This document shows positions 34,838 to 43,566 of a stretch of 64,000 nt of DNA, one piece after another. Origin of the DNA: Desulfuromonas sp. DDH964 (GTDB lineage Bacteria; Desulfobacterota; Desulfuromonadia; Desulfuromonadales; DDH964); assembly GCF_001611275.1 (NCBI RefSeq), contig NZ_CP015080.1, positions 62,001 through 126,000 of the forward strand. The letters run 5' to 3'. The notes beneath the pieces are model-generated. The model did not search any database and was not told the origin of the DNA. It saw nothing but the letters and a program-made list of their open reading frames with translations. Both the position numbers and the translations under genes were made by a program. Numbering within the stretch: position 1 is the stretch's first letter; every line of letters begins with the position of its first letter.

Positions 34838-35131
34838 TCAGTGCAGCGTGAAACGGTCACGCGCCTTGGCGAAGGCCGATTCAACCTCGCCGAGAGCCTT
34901 CTCAGCGCCCGCCTTTAAATCCTCCCAGGCCTGCCCACCGGCCTTTTCTAGGTCGGCAACCTTCTCCTGCAGAGCGTCGCGCCGGTCCTTGAGTTCTTCG
35001 ACCTGCTCCTCATACTCGATCCGGGCATCGGCCTTGGCACCGCGGGCCTTGGCCTGGAATTTTTCGATTTCAGCGTTCCACTGGTCGATTTTCGACTTCA
35101 CTTTTTCGACATAGGCTTCCTGTGTCGTCAT
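34838..35131 (-). CDS. Small coiled-coil protein, stress-response type
   Basis: The 97-residue highly charged protein is almost entirely helical heptads (KSKIDQWNAEIEKFQAKARG, EEQVEELKDRRDALQEKVAD). It resembles small coiled-coil proteins annotated as sll1863-like stress response proteins, whose function is unknown. Start ATG 35131 with AAAGGAG 8 bp upstream. Single gene, convergent with the NifQ fusion. Confidence 0.75.
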   Translation of the reverse strand: MTTQEAYVEKVKSKIDQWNAEIEKFQAKARGAKADARIEYEEQVEELKDRRDALQEKVADLEKAGGQAWEDLKAGAEKALGEVESAFAKARDRFTLH

Positions 35132-35226
35132 CGTTTTCTCCTTTCGGGATGAACGTTCTGACAAGTGACTTTGCCCTTTCATCTTACCACGGGCCCCGTA
35201 AGGCCCGGTTTTTCACCCGACGGAAG

Positions 35227-36450
35227 CTAGGATTGGCCGCTGGTCAGGGCGAGAGCAACAAGGCCGCCGACCAGGAGAATCAGGGCGAGCCAGACCACGA
35301 CCCGTTTCGGGCTCAAATGGCCGCCACCCATCTCCATGGACATCTCTTCCGACTGCTCCTGGCGATGGCGGCGATGAAGAAAGATCAGGGCGCCCGTCAC
35401 CCCGAGGAAGCAGAGATTCAGCCAGAAGGTGTAGTCGAAGCCGAAGCGGGTCATCTCTTCCACCCTGCGGGCGCTGTGGGGGGTGATGCCGAAGGCGGCA
35501 AAGCTGTAGTGGAGAATCAGCGCCGTGGCCACGATCGCGAGGTACATGATGCCGGCGATGTAGAGGGCTACCCGCCAGCCGTAATACTTGGCGTTGACGG
35601 CCACCAGCGGCGGCACCATCAGGTCCGAGTAGATAAACCCCATGATCCCGGCAAACATTACCCCGTTGGCATTGAGGACCGTGGCGAGAGGGATATTCCC
35701 CATCGAGCCGATGAAGGTCAGGGCGGCGACGAAAGGTGCGACCAGGGCGTTTTCGAGGGCCTGCAGCCACTGCGGCAGGGCGGCACCGGCGTCGATGAGG
35801 AAGATCTTCGCCCAGAGACTTTCCGGCACAAAGACCGCAACGAAGCCGGCGACGGTAAAGCCGATCAGGATCTCCTCCCAGACCATCTGCCATTCCATGA
35901 CGAACTTGTTGCCGACCATCTGCCACCCCTGGCGACTGGTGATCCGCTCCTTCCAGTCAAAATCCTCTTCCTCTTCCGCCTTTGCTTCCATCTCCTTCCG
36001 CGCCTCTTCGATCCAGCGCCGCGGATAGCTGAGCCGGATCAGCAGGCTGCTGATGACGATGAGGAGCAAGCCACCGACAATCTCGGCCGCCAGGAATTGC
36101 CAGCCGAGAAAGATCAGGATCAGGATGCCGAGTTCGATCACCAGGTTGGTGGAGGCGAACATGAAGGCGACGGCGGCGATAAAGTGGGCCCCCTTGAGAA
36201 AGAGGGCGCGGGCGGTGGCGAGAGCGGCGAAGGAGCAGGAAGAGGAGATCGCCCCGAACAGGGCCGCCAGGGAGAGGCTCCGCGGCCGGGGGGTGCCGAG
36301 GTAGGGCGTCAGCTTCTTTTTCGAGACAAAGACCTGGATCATGCTGCTGACAAAGTACCCGAAGATAAAGGCCCAGCCGGCTTTCCAGAAAAATCCGAGG
36401 GAGGTTTTTACGGCCTGCCCGTACAGGCTCCAGAATTCCTGGGTGAACAT
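35227..36450 (-). CDS. Predicted permease, ArsP/DUF318 family
   Basis: The 407-residue membrane protein has about ten hydrophobic segments in two halves. The family signatures are GAISSSCSFAALATARALF and the later ALTFIGSMGNIPLATVLNANG. A charged cytoplasmic loop (EARKEMEAKAEEEEDFDWKE) separates the halves. Some relatives export trivalent organoarsenicals, others are of unknown substrate; the distance from the ars operon gives no link. Single gene. Confidence 0.82.
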   Translation of the reverse strand: MFTQEFWSLYGQAVKTSLGFFWKAGWAFIFGYFVSSMIQVFVSKKKLTPYLGTPRPRSLSLAALFGAISSSCSFAALATARALFLKGAHFIAAVAFMFASTNLVIELGILILIFLGWQFLAAEIVGGLLLIVISSLLIRLSYPRRWIEEARKEMEAKAEEEEDFDWKERITSRQGWQMVGNKFVMEWQMVWEEILIGFTVAGFVAVFVPESLWAKIFLIDAGAALPQWLQALENALVAPFVAALTFIGSMGNIPLATVLNANGVMFAGIMGFIYSDLMVPPLVAVNAKYYGWRVALYIAGIMYLAIVATALILHYSFAAFGITPHSARRVEEMTRFGFDYTFWLNLCFLGVTGALIFLHRRHRQEQSEEMSMEMGGGHLSPKRVVVWLALILLVGGLVALALTSGQS

Positions 36451-36637
36451 TCCATATCCTTTTTATTTTATTATCTAGCTGATATTACGATAGTTTAAGT
36501 TTAGCGTGCGGAGTCGTCCCGTCAACCAAGCGGACACTTGGGGTTATAATTGAAGAGAATCAGCGGGAGGCACCGTGGTCGGCCCGGGCTGTTTCCGGCG
36601 ACCTGTTCCCATCGCCTCCAGCGGAAAGGGGAAGCCA

Positions 36638-37906
36638 ATGGCTGCGGAAAAAGAATCCGGGGGAACCTTTTCCCCACGTCAGACTTGTGAACATTTTCTC
36701 GAAGAAGCTTTCGATCGCCTGGAAACCGTGGACGAGGTGCGCAACCTGTTGCGCGCTCCTTACCGGGAGACACGTTTTGAACTCCCCCTCAATCGCGACG
36801 ATGGTTCGGTCTCGGTCTTTTATGGGTACCGGGTTCAGCACGAACACAGCTGCGGTCCCTTTAAGGGCGGATTGCGATTTCACCCCGATGTCGACATGGA
36901 CCACTTCGTGGCCCTGGCACAGCTGATGACCTGGAAGACCGCGGTCCTGAACCTCCCCTTCGGCGGCGCCAAGGGGGGCGTCAACTGTGACCCGCGGCAG
37001 CTCTCCAGTCGCGAGCGGGAGACCCTGACCAAGCGTTACGTGGAACGGGTCGCGATGATCATCGGCCCGGACCGGGATATTCTTGCTCCTGATATGGGGA
37101 CCGGGCCTCAGGAGATGGCCTGGATTGTCGATGCCTATGCCTTGCAGGCAGGGTTTGAGCCGGGAGTCGTCACTGGCAAGCCACTGGCGCTCGGCGGTTC
37201 ACCCGGCCGTCTCGCCGCCACCGGACGTGGCGTAGCGCTGGTGGCGGGTTGGGCCGCCGAGGCCGCCGGGATCCGGCTCGACGGCGCCACCGTCGCCCTG
37301 CAGGGCTTCGGCAATGTCGGCAGCCATACCGCCCGCTTCCTCGCCGACCAGGGGGCAAAGGTGGTCGCGGTGGTCGATGTGGAGGGAGGAAAATACTCGG
37401 CAGCGGGTCTGGACATCGAAGGGATGGTCAAGGCGGTGCAGGATCAGCCGGGAGGTGCGGTTCCCGACCTGGCGGTGGAGGGTGAGACGATCTCGAGCGA
37501 AGAACTTTTTGCCCTCGAAGTCGATTTGCTGATCCCCGCGGCCATCGGCGGAGTTATTCACCGTGGCAATGCCGACCGGGTCAAGGCACGGATGGTGGTC
37601 GAGGCGGCCAACCTGCCGGTGACCAGCGAGGCGGATCAGATGCTGCGGGAGAGAGGTGTGGTTGTCGTCCCCGATGTCCTTGCCAACGCCGGTGGCGTGA
37701 CCGTTTCCTACCTCGAATGGGTGCAGAACCGGCAGCGGTACCAGTGGACCGAGGATCGGGTCAACCGGGAGTTGACCGACCGGCTGCAGCATGCATGGCG
37801 GGAAGTCCGGGAACGGTCCGAGGCGTCGGACATCTCCTATCGACTGGCGGCCTACCAGCTTGGTCTGGAACGGACTATCGAGGCCATTGAGCTGCGGGGG
37901 TTCTGA
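36638..37906 (+). CDS. gdhA: Glu/Leu/Phe/Val dehydrogenase, probable glutamate dehydrogenase
   Basis: The 422-residue protein has the substrate-site lysine region GPFKGGLRFHPDV, TWKTAVLNLPFGGAKGGV with the catalytic lysine, and a Rossmann domain with GFGNVGSHTARFLADQG near residue 230. It interconverts glutamate with 2-oxoglutarate and ammonia. Start ATG 36638 after AAAGGGGA; an upstream in-frame ATG (36575) adds 21 Pro/Gly-rich residues and is unlikely. A TATAAT is found at 36545. Its place between the nif blocks fits ammonia assimilation, but it may be coincidental. Confidence 0.88.
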   Translation: MAAEKESGGTFSPRQTCEHFLEEAFDRLETVDEVRNLLRAPYRETRFELPLNRDDGSVSVFYGYRVQHEHSCGPFKGGLRFHPDVDMDHFVALAQLMTWKTAVLNLPFGGAKGGVNCDPRQLSSRERETLTKRYVERVAMIIGPDRDILAPDMGTGPQEMAWIVDAYALQAGFEPGVVTGKPLALGGSPGRLAATGRGVALVAGWAAEAAGIRLDGATVALQGFGNVGSHTARFLADQGAKVVAVVDVEGGKYSAAGLDIEGMVKAVQDQPGGAVPDLAVEGETISSEELFALEVDLLIPAAIGGVIHRGNADRVKARMVVEAANLPVTSEADQMLRERGVVVVPDVLANAGGVTVSYLEWVQNRQRYQWTEDRVNRELTDRLQHAWREVRERSEASDISYRLAAYQLGLERTIEAIELRGF

Positions 37907-37908
37907 TC

Positions 37909-39240
37909 TCATGACGGGTCGTTCGGGTCTGCCTTTTCCTCCCGGAGGTCCGTCGCGACCCGCAGCGGCCGACCGGTGGCGAGGCGGAAGCCGGCCTCGA
38001 TGGCGAAGGCGAGGCCGAGCATTCCGATCAGCACCAGCACCCGGGCGGGACGGTCGCTGAGGGTCTGCCAGAGGAGGGCGACAAGGGCCGCGAGGCAGAG
38101 GCCCGCCCCTGTCAGCGAGAGCCAGCGGTGGCTGCCGGTGCGGCTGGCGAGGCGGGCGTTGGCGCCGTTAACGGCGGCGAAGATCAGCAGGAAGCCGGCG
38201 CTCCCCATGGTCGAGAGGCTGGAGAGGTCGAAGAGGTTGGCAATCAGCAGTGTCCCCCCGGCGGTGATCAGCAGTCCTTCGAGCGGTTCGTTCCAGACTT
38301 TTTTTGCCAGCAGTTCCGGGAGTTCGCCGTCCTTGGCGATGACATAGCTGAGCCGCGCCGCACCGTAGAGGGTGGCGTTGATCGCCGAGGCGGTCGACAG
38401 CAACGCAGCCACGGTAATCAGCAGAAATCCGCTCTGGCCGAGAAAGGGCTTGGCGGCGACCGCGAGGGCATAGTCCTTGGCTTCCACGATGCGATCGACC
38501 GGCAGGTTACCGACGGCGACGGCGGCGATCAGCACGTAGAGGACCAGCACGAAACCGGTGGCGCTGAAGAAGGCTCGCGGCAGGACCCTATCCGGATTGC
38601 GGGTGTCGCCGGCGGCGTTGGCGATCAACTCGAAACCTTCGTAGGCGAGGAAGATGATCATGCCGCCGGTCACCAGGTCGAGGGCCGGACTCCAGGCGGC
38701 AACCGCCAGCCGGGATGGGTCGATGGTGCGCAGGCCGAGGCCGACGAAGAGGAGGAGGATGACGAGCTTGACGGCGACCACCCCGTCCTCGGCCTTGCCG
38801 ATCAGGTCGGCACTCAGGAGGTTCAGCCCGGTAATGGCGAAGATTGCCGCGCTGATCAGGAGATGTTTCCAGAAGAGCTGGTCGGCCGTGGGGAAGAAGG
38901 TGGCGCCGTAACTGCCGAAGGCGTAGGCGTAGAGGGAGAGCATGACGATGTAGCTGAGCCAGAGCAGGATATTGAGGGTGCCGGTGAAAAGCCCGGGGCC
39001 GAAGGCGCGGTCGAGAAAGGTCACCGTCCCCCCCTGGCTCGGGAAGCAGACCGCCAGCCGGGAGAAGGAGTAGGCGGTGACTAGCGCCACGATGCCGGCG
39101 AGGGCGAAGGCGAGGGGTGCCCCACCCCGTGCCAGTTGCACCGCCAGCCCGAGGACGGCGAAGATGCCGCCGCCGACCATGCCGCCGATGCCGATGGCGG
39201 TCGCTTCGAAAAAGCCAATCTCCGCTTGCTTGCCGCTCAT
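37909..39240 (-). CDS. APC-superfamily amino-acid permease
   Basis: The 443-residue carrier has about 12 membrane segments. The first holds the APC substrate loop GIGGMVGGGIFAVLGLAV; the sixth region has IIFLAYEGFELIANAAGDT. A final pair (LVLIGMLGLAFAIEAGF) ends in a charged tail. The substrate cannot be told. It converges with the dehydrogenase gene with only 2 bp between them. Confidence 0.87.
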   Translation of the reverse strand: MSGKQAEIGFFEATAIGIGGMVGGGIFAVLGLAVQLARGGAPLAFALAGIVALVTAYSFSRLAVCFPSQGGTVTFLDRAFGPGLFTGTLNILLWLSYIVMLSLYAYAFGSYGATFFPTADQLFWKHLLISAAIFAITGLNLLSADLIGKAEDGVVAVKLVILLLFVGLGLRTIDPSRLAVAAWSPALDLVTGGMIIFLAYEGFELIANAAGDTRNPDRVLPRAFFSATGFVLVLYVLIAAVAVGNLPVDRIVEAKDYALAVAAKPFLGQSGFLLITVAALLSTASAINATLYGAARLSYVIAKDGELPELLAKKVWNEPLEGLLITAGGTLLIANLFDLSSLSTMGSAGFLLIFAAVNGANARLASRTGSHRWLSLTGAGLCLAALVALLWQTLSDRPARVLVLIGMLGLAFAIEAGFRLATGRPLRVATDLREEKADPNDPS

Positions 39241-39314
39241 GCTCCTCCCGCCTTCCGGTTGCCTCCTTCCAGCATAGCATTCCGGACCCCCTGCGGCAGC
39301 ACTCCCGGCCGGTT

Positions 39315-39521
39315 TTACCCTTCCGCGCCGGGATCGATCTGCCGGACCCGTCCCACCTTCCCATCCTCCAGGCGGACCTTGATCCCCCGGGAATGATAGG
39401 GTTTGCTGGTCAGCAACCGGTCGATGGTTCCCACGGTCAGGGTGCCGCTGCGCTGGTCCTGTTTGCGCACGATCGCCACCCGCATCCCGGGGCGCAGCTC
39501 GTTACGATATTCTCCCGCCAC
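39315..39521 (-). CDS. YwbE-family protein (DUF2196)
   Basis: The 68-residue protein matches the short YwbE pattern: LRPGMRVAIVRKQDQRSGTL, then IDRLLTSKPYHSRGIKVRL and GRVRQI. The compact beta-rich domain probably binds nucleic acid, but no function is established. Complete frame. Confidence 0.88.
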   Translation of the reverse strand: MAGEYRNELRPGMRVAIVRKQDQRSGTLTVGTIDRLLTSKPYHSRGIKVRLEDGKVGRVRQIDPGAEG

Positions 39522-39678
39522 GCTCTTGCCTCCCTTCGTTGCCCGGCAGCTACCATAACCGATTCGGCTCGCCCGGGGAATCCTTTGTCCGGTGTCCGAG
39601 GCGCCTCTGAATTTCCGCCCGGTGTATAATGGCCGCAGAGGTTTCGGTCGATTTCAACTATCCGAAGAGGAGTCAAGC

Positions 39679-40758
39679 ATGTCAACTTTATCACTTCAGG
39701 ACCGGGCGGCGGGGGCCCTGCTCGGTGCCTTCATCGGTGACGCGCTCGGGCTCGGACCGCACTGGTACTACGATCTTGGCGAGCTGCGCCGCGACTACGG
39801 TGACTGGATCGGCGACTACACCGATCCCAGGCCGGGGCGCTACCATGCCGGGCTCAAGGCCGGCGAGCTCTCCCAGGCCGGAATCATCCTCAAGCTCACC
39901 CTGCAGTCGCTGGTGGCGCGCGGGGCGTACGACGAGGCCGATTTCTGCCGGCGCCTCGACACAGAGCTCTTCCCGCTCCTCGACGGCACCCCGATGGGCG
40001 GCCCCGGCGGCTACACCAGCCAGTCGATCCGCGAAGCCTGGCGACGGCGGGTGGAGCAGGGGCGTCCCTGGGGGGAGACCGGCGGCCATGCCGATACCAC
40101 CGAGGCGATCGAACGCGTCCTCGCCATCGCCGTGCGTTACGCCCGGCAGCCGGCGGAGTTGGCACGCCAGGTCACCGCCAACACTGTGCTGACCCAGGGG
40201 GACGAACTGGTGGTGGCGATGACCGTCGCCTACTGCGCCCTCCTCGGCCAGCTGGTGCAGGGGCACCCGCTGGATACCAGGATCTCCGATCGGCTGATGA
40301 AATTGGTCAAGGAGGGCGAACTCCCCTTTCACGCCGTCACCGCCGAGGATTTGCAGCCGCCGCGGCCGGGCGACCCCGACCCGCCCCGCGTCGGTCGCTT
40401 TGCCTCCCCCGATGCGCTGCTCACCCCTTCTTACATGGCTGCGGCCGCAGCCGACCCGCAGATTCGCATCGAACCGGCCTGGAAGGTCTCGATCGTCTAC
40501 GGCATGCCTTGCGCCATCTTCCACCAGCTGCCGGCCGCCTACTACCTCGCCGCCCGCTTCCGGGACGACTTCGAGGCGGCGGTGCTGCACGCCATCAACG
40601 GCGGCGGCCAGAACCAGGCGCGGGCGATGCTGACCGGCGCCCTGGTCGGGGCGCAGGTCGGACTTGGCAAGATTCCGCAGCGTTTCATCGACGGGCTGAA
40701 AGAACGGGACCTGCTGGTGCAACTGGCCGGAGAGCTGGCGGCGCAGGCCGCCGGGTGA
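39679..40758 (+). CDS. ADP-ribosylglycohydrolase family protein
   Basis: The 359-residue protein begins [18 protein letters not shown], the first metal-binding segment of the ARH/DraG fold. Mid-protein [11 protein letters not shown] and the C-terminal [19 protein letters not shown] replace the canonical DxxT/DxD acids of DraG (usually GGDADT), so metal ligands are partly changed. It could hydrolyse ADP-ribosyl or related adducts, or be a non-canonical crystallin-J1-like member. It is distinct from the DraG at 48685. Followed after 25 bp by the pterin dehydratase gene. Confidence 0.82.
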   Translation: MSTLSLQDRAAGALLGAFIGDALGLGPHWYYDLGELRRDYGDWIGDYTDPRPGRYHAGLKAGELSQAGIILKLTLQSLVARGAYDEADFCRRLDTELFPLLDGTPMGGPGGYTSQSIREAWRRRVEQGRPWGETGGHADTTEAIERVLAIAVRYARQPAELARQVTANTVLTQGDELVVAMTVAYCALLGQLVQGHPLDTRISDRLMKLVKEGELPFHAVTAEDLQPPRPGDPDPPRVGRFASPDALLTPSYMAAAAADPQIRIEPAWKVSIVYGMPCAIFHQLPAAYYLAARFRDDFEAAVLHAINGGGQNQARAMLTGALVGAQVGLGKIPQRFIDGLKERDLLVQLAGELAAQAAG

Positions 40759-40783
40759 AGTGGAGAGGGAAAGGAGTTCGGGG

Positions 40784-41149
40784 ATGGGAACCTTGACCGA
40801 GCAGCACTGCGAAGCCTGCCGTGGCCAGGTGCCGCCGGCGACGGCAGACGCAATCGCCGCCTATCTGGAGCAGTTGCCCGACTGGGAGATCGTCGAGGTC
40901 GACGGCATCGGCCGGCTGACCCGGCGCTTTCCCTTCCGCAACTTCCGCCAGGCCCTCGATTTCAGCAACCGGGTCGGCGAGCTGGCCGAGGCTGAGGGGC
41001 ATCACCCGGCGCTCCTCACCGAGTGGGGGCGCGTGACGGTGCAGTGGTGGACCCACAAGATCGGCGGCCTGCACCGCAACGACTTCATCATGGCCGCCAA
41101 AACCGACGCGCTATTGGCGGCAAGGACGGACCCGACCGGTCAAGGCTGA
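40784..41149 (+). CDS. 4a-hydroxytetrahydrobiopterin dehydratase (pterin carbinolamine dehydratase)
   Basis: The 121-residue protein carries the PCD core: [20 protein letters not shown], then [23 protein letters not shown], with the catalytic histidines. It dehydrates pterin-4a-carbinolamine, although anaerobes without aromatic hydroxylases often keep a copy for other pterin or Moco-related roles. Start ATG 40784 with AAGGAG 7 bp upstream. No phenylalanine hydroxylase is seen in the window. Confidence 0.92.
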   Translation: MGTLTEQHCEACRGQVPPATADAIAAYLEQLPDWEIVEVDGIGRLTRRFPFRNFRQALDFSNRVGELAEAEGHHPALLTEWGRVTVQWWTHKIGGLHRNDFIMAAKTDALLAARTDPTGQG

Positions 41150-41185
41150 GTCCGCGGCCGTCGGCAGGGCGCGTGGGTGAACCTT

Positions 41186-42061
41186 TCAGCTTGCCAGGGT
41201 GTGCAGCGCCTCGAGGTCGATGTCCTGGCCGACGACGCCGGCGGCGTCGGCACGGCACTGCTTGCAATGGCGCGCCTGGGAGAGGATCAGCTCGGCCTGG
41301 TTGCGGACCATCTCCATGGTGGCGTCGGATGGGCGCTCGATCTCCTTGAACAGGCCGACCGGGATCACCGGCATGATGTTCATCATGCTGGCGCCGAGTT
41401 CCCGCACCTTGACCGCCAGGTCGAGGGTCTCGTGATCGTTGACGCCGGGGATGTAGACGTGATTGATCTTGACCAGCATCCCGGCCGCCGCCGCCAGTTT
41501 CACCCCCGCGAATTGCTTCGCCAGCAGCAGCGCCGCCGCTTCCTCCCCCTGCAGGCGCTGACCGTCGACCTTGATCCATTCGTAGACCCTGGCACCGGTC
41601 TCGGGGGTGAGAGCGTTGATGGTGACGGTCAGGCTGTGGACGTCGTAGGCGAGGATGGTGTCAATCATCTCCGGCAGGCGCAGGCCGTTGGTGGAGAGGC
41701 AGAGAGTCAGCTCCGGAAAGGCGGCCCGGACCTGGCGGAAGGTTTCAAAGGTCTTCGGGTTGGCGAGGGGGTCGCCGGGACCGGCGATGCCGACCACCTT
41801 GAGCTGCGCGCCCCCCTGCTTCTCCATGTGGCGCTTGACCAGCCGGACCCGCTCCACCGCCTGCTCGGGGGTGAGAACGCGGCTGGTGACGCCGGGGCGG
41901 CTTTCGTTGGCGCAGTCGAACTTGCGTTCGCAGAAACCGCACTTGATATTGCATCCCGGGGCGACCGGCAGGTGGATACGCCCCGCCTTGCTGTGATCGC
42001 CGCCAAAACAGGGATGATCGCTCTGGACGTTGGCCTTCATCATCGGACAACCGCTGGCCAT
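41186..42061 (-). CDS. nifB: Radical-SAM FeMo-cofactor biosynthesis protein NifB
   Basis: The 291-residue enzyme builds the carbide-centred NifB-co precursor. The radical-SAM motif is CNIKCGFCERKFDC (C-x3-C-x2-C, residues ~37-50), preceded by HPCFGGDHSKAGRIHLPVA. Further cluster cysteines are in SQARHCKQCRADAAGVVG. The protein lacks the C-terminal NifX domain of longer NifB forms. Start ATG 42061 after AAAGGAG. It has its own sigma-54 promoter and a tandem antitermination leader, separate from nifHDK. Confidence 0.95.
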   Translation of the reverse strand: MASGCPMMKANVQSDHPCFGGDHSKAGRIHLPVAPGCNIKCGFCERKFDCANESRPGVTSRVLTPEQAVERVRLVKRHMEKQGGAQLKVVGIAGPGDPLANPKTFETFRQVRAAFPELTLCLSTNGLRLPEMIDTILAYDVHSLTVTINALTPETGARVYEWIKVDGQRLQGEEAAALLLAKQFAGVKLAAAAGMLVKINHVYIPGVNDHETLDLAVKVRELGASMMNIMPVIPVGLFKEIERPSDATMEMVRNQAELILSQARHCKQCRADAAGVVGQDIDLEALHTLAS

Positions 42062-42080
42062 GGCGTTGCTCCTTTCGTTG

Positions 42081-42212
42081 CAAAAAGACGACGGCGCTCC
42101 CGGGTGTAAGCCGGAAGCGCCGTTGCCAAGCTCCTGAAAAAAATCAAGCCCCGACCGCGCATATGCGCAGCGGGGCTTCGTTGCCAAGTTCAGGTCGGTA
42201 CAACTTTGTACC
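42081..42212 (-). promoter_or_regulatory. nifB leader: tandem ANTAR-type antitermination elements
   Basis: In transcript order: P1 GGUAC-AAAGUU-GUACC (42212-42197); P2 GGC-AACGAA-GCC (42185-42174), overlapping terminator 1 (42178-42146, AAGCCCCG...CGGGGCTT, then a T7 run); then a second P2-like stem around 42129-42117 (loop AACGGC) overlapping terminator 2 (42123-42091) with TCTTTTT. All three loops have A1 and G4. This is the clearest dual-hairpin case in the window. Confidence 0.75.
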
Positions 42213-42232
42213 TTGGGTGCCGTCTTTTTTAT

Positions 42233-42248
42233 AGCATCAGACGTGCCA
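42233..42248 (-). promoter_or_regulatory. Sigma-54 promoter of nifB
   Basis: TGGCAC-GTCTG-ATGCT on the minus strand, one mismatch to consensus. Predicted start (about 42221) falls just before hairpin P1. Confidence 0.83.
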
Positions 42249-42341
42249 ACCCTGGAAGGACCAAAAAAAGGGGCAGAAAGGAACCCTCATTGTTCCCCCT
42301 GCCCATGCCTGAGGCAATTGCAGCTCTGGAACGTTAAATTT

Positions 42342-42710
42342 TCAGCAGCCGCAGCGTTTCGGACCCTGGCAGCCGCAACCGCAGAGGTTGCCATGGGCAG
42401 TGAGCAGGGCCGGACCGATCGGGCCAACCGCGCTGATGGCGGTGATGCCGGCTTTCGCCAGCTCCTGCTTCGGATAATCGCCGATCATGGCCGTCACCAC
42501 CGCCTTGCACCCCTGCAGGGCGGCAACGATGGCGTCGAACTGGCGATGACGGAAGGGATGGTCGGGATCGAGGGAGCAGTACTTCTCGACCGCGACCTCC
42601 TTGACCTGGCGCGGCGCCCCTCCGGCGCAGTCGTAGATCAGAAAACGTTCGGCGTGGCCGAAGTGCTGGTCGACTTCGAGCCCGGATTTGGATGCGACGG
42701 CGATAAGCAT
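42342..42710 (-). CDS. NifX/NifB-type dinitrogenase cofactor-binding family protein with cysteine-rich tail
   Basis: The 122-residue protein has the PF02579 fold (MLIAVASKSGLEVDQHFGHAERFLIYD), as in NifX, NafY and the NifB C-terminal domain. Such proteins bind NifB-co or FeMo-co. The tail CGCGCQGPKRCGC is unusual and could hold metal or a cluster. It is the last gene of the nifHDK-nifX-fdx string and may replace the NifX domain missing from NifB. A short hairpin (GAGGATCCATAC...) lies just upstream. Confidence 0.85.
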   Translation of the reverse strand: MLIAVASKSGLEVDQHFGHAERFLIYDCAGGAPRQVKEVAVEKYCSLDPDHPFRHRQFDAIVAALQGCKAVVTAMIGDYPKQELAKAGITAISAVGPIGPALLTAHGNLCGCGCQGPKRCGC

Positions 42711-42762
42711 GGGAACCTCCCAGAGGACCCATACGATGTATGGATCCTCTGCTTTAGGGTCT

Positions 42763-43032
42763 TCAGACTTCCATCGGTTTGAAGCTGAAGCACTTCTTCG
42801 GGCAGGTGACGCCGCAGCCGGCGCAGCCGATGCAGTTGTCCGGGTTGGCGATGGTCATCACCATGCGGGTCGAATCGGTCTCTTCATCGACCAGGTCTTC
42901 CGGACCGAGGACCTTGCGGGAGCAGGCCTTGAAACAGCGGCCGCAGCCGATGCACTTCTCCGGGTCGATGGTTTCGGCGAAGGTGGGGGTCCAGCTGGCA
43001 CCGCCACGGGTAATTCCGGTGAGATAAGCCAT
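42763..43032 (-). CDS. nif-associated 2[4Fe-4S] ferredoxin (FdxB/ferredoxin III type)
   Basis: The 89-residue protein has two cluster motifs, CIGCGRCFKAC (~27-37) and CIGCAGCGVTC (~68-78), separated by an inserted EDLVDEETDSTRMVMTIANP. The N-terminal extension YLTGITRGGASWTPTF is typical of nif-specific ferredoxin III. It probably feeds electrons to NifB/NifEN reactions or to nitrogenase. Located 30 bp from nifX in the same direction. Confidence 0.92.
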   Translation of the reverse strand: MAYLTGITRGGASWTPTFAETIDPEKCIGCGRCFKACSRKVLGPEDLVDEETDSTRMVMTIANPDNCIGCAGCGVTCPKKCFSFKPMEV

Positions 43033-43062
43033 GGGATCTCTCCTCTTCCTTGGTTTATGGGT

Positions 43063-43440
43063 TTAGGTTGCCGGCCGTTCGCCTTTCAGCATCGCCTTGC
43101 GCAGCCACGGCGGCGGGCTGTTGCGGAGCACCTCCTGCAGCTTTTCGACCACGGCGGTGATCGGCTCGCGTTCCTTGCTCTTGATCGGGTGAATCTTCTT
43201 GGCGACCAGCCGAGCCGCTGCCGGGCCGCCGATTTCGGCGACGTAGACCAGGGCACAGTCGGCGAGTCCCGCGCAGCGGGCCTCGATGCGGTCGGCCTCG
43301 TCGGCCCCTTCGGTCTTGACCTGTACCAGGCCGGAAAAGGCGGCTTCCTCAATCCCGACTTCCCAGATGAAGAAGGATTCGGCCCGGCCGAAGTGCTCGT
43401 CGACATGGATTTTGTCCGTACTGGCGAATGCCACTTTCAT
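43063..43440 (-). CDS. nifX: Nitrogen fixation protein NifX
   Basis: The 125-residue carrier binds NifB-co and VK-cluster and passes them to NifEN. The core MKVAFASTDKIHVDEHFGRA and the C-terminal ITAVVEKLQEVLRNSPPPWL are as in NifX. Start ATG 43440 with AAAGGA 6 bp upstream; in-frame upstream ATGs are not supported. It is 126 bp behind nifK. Confidence 0.92.
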   Translation of the reverse strand: MKVAFASTDKIHVDEHFGRAESFFIWEVGIEEAAFSGLVQVKTEGADEADRIEARCAGLADCALVYVAEIGGPAAARLVAKKIHPIKSKEREPITAVVEKLQEVLRNSPPPWLRKAMLKGERPAT

Positions 43441-43566
43441 ATGCAATCCTTTCCCGACCCGGCCGCCAACGATGTCGAATCTGCGGGTACGGATCATCGG
43501 ATCCTCGCGCAAGGGGGGACGGGGGCGGGGAAGGCCCGATCGCCTCCGCCGACCCCCGTCACTGGG

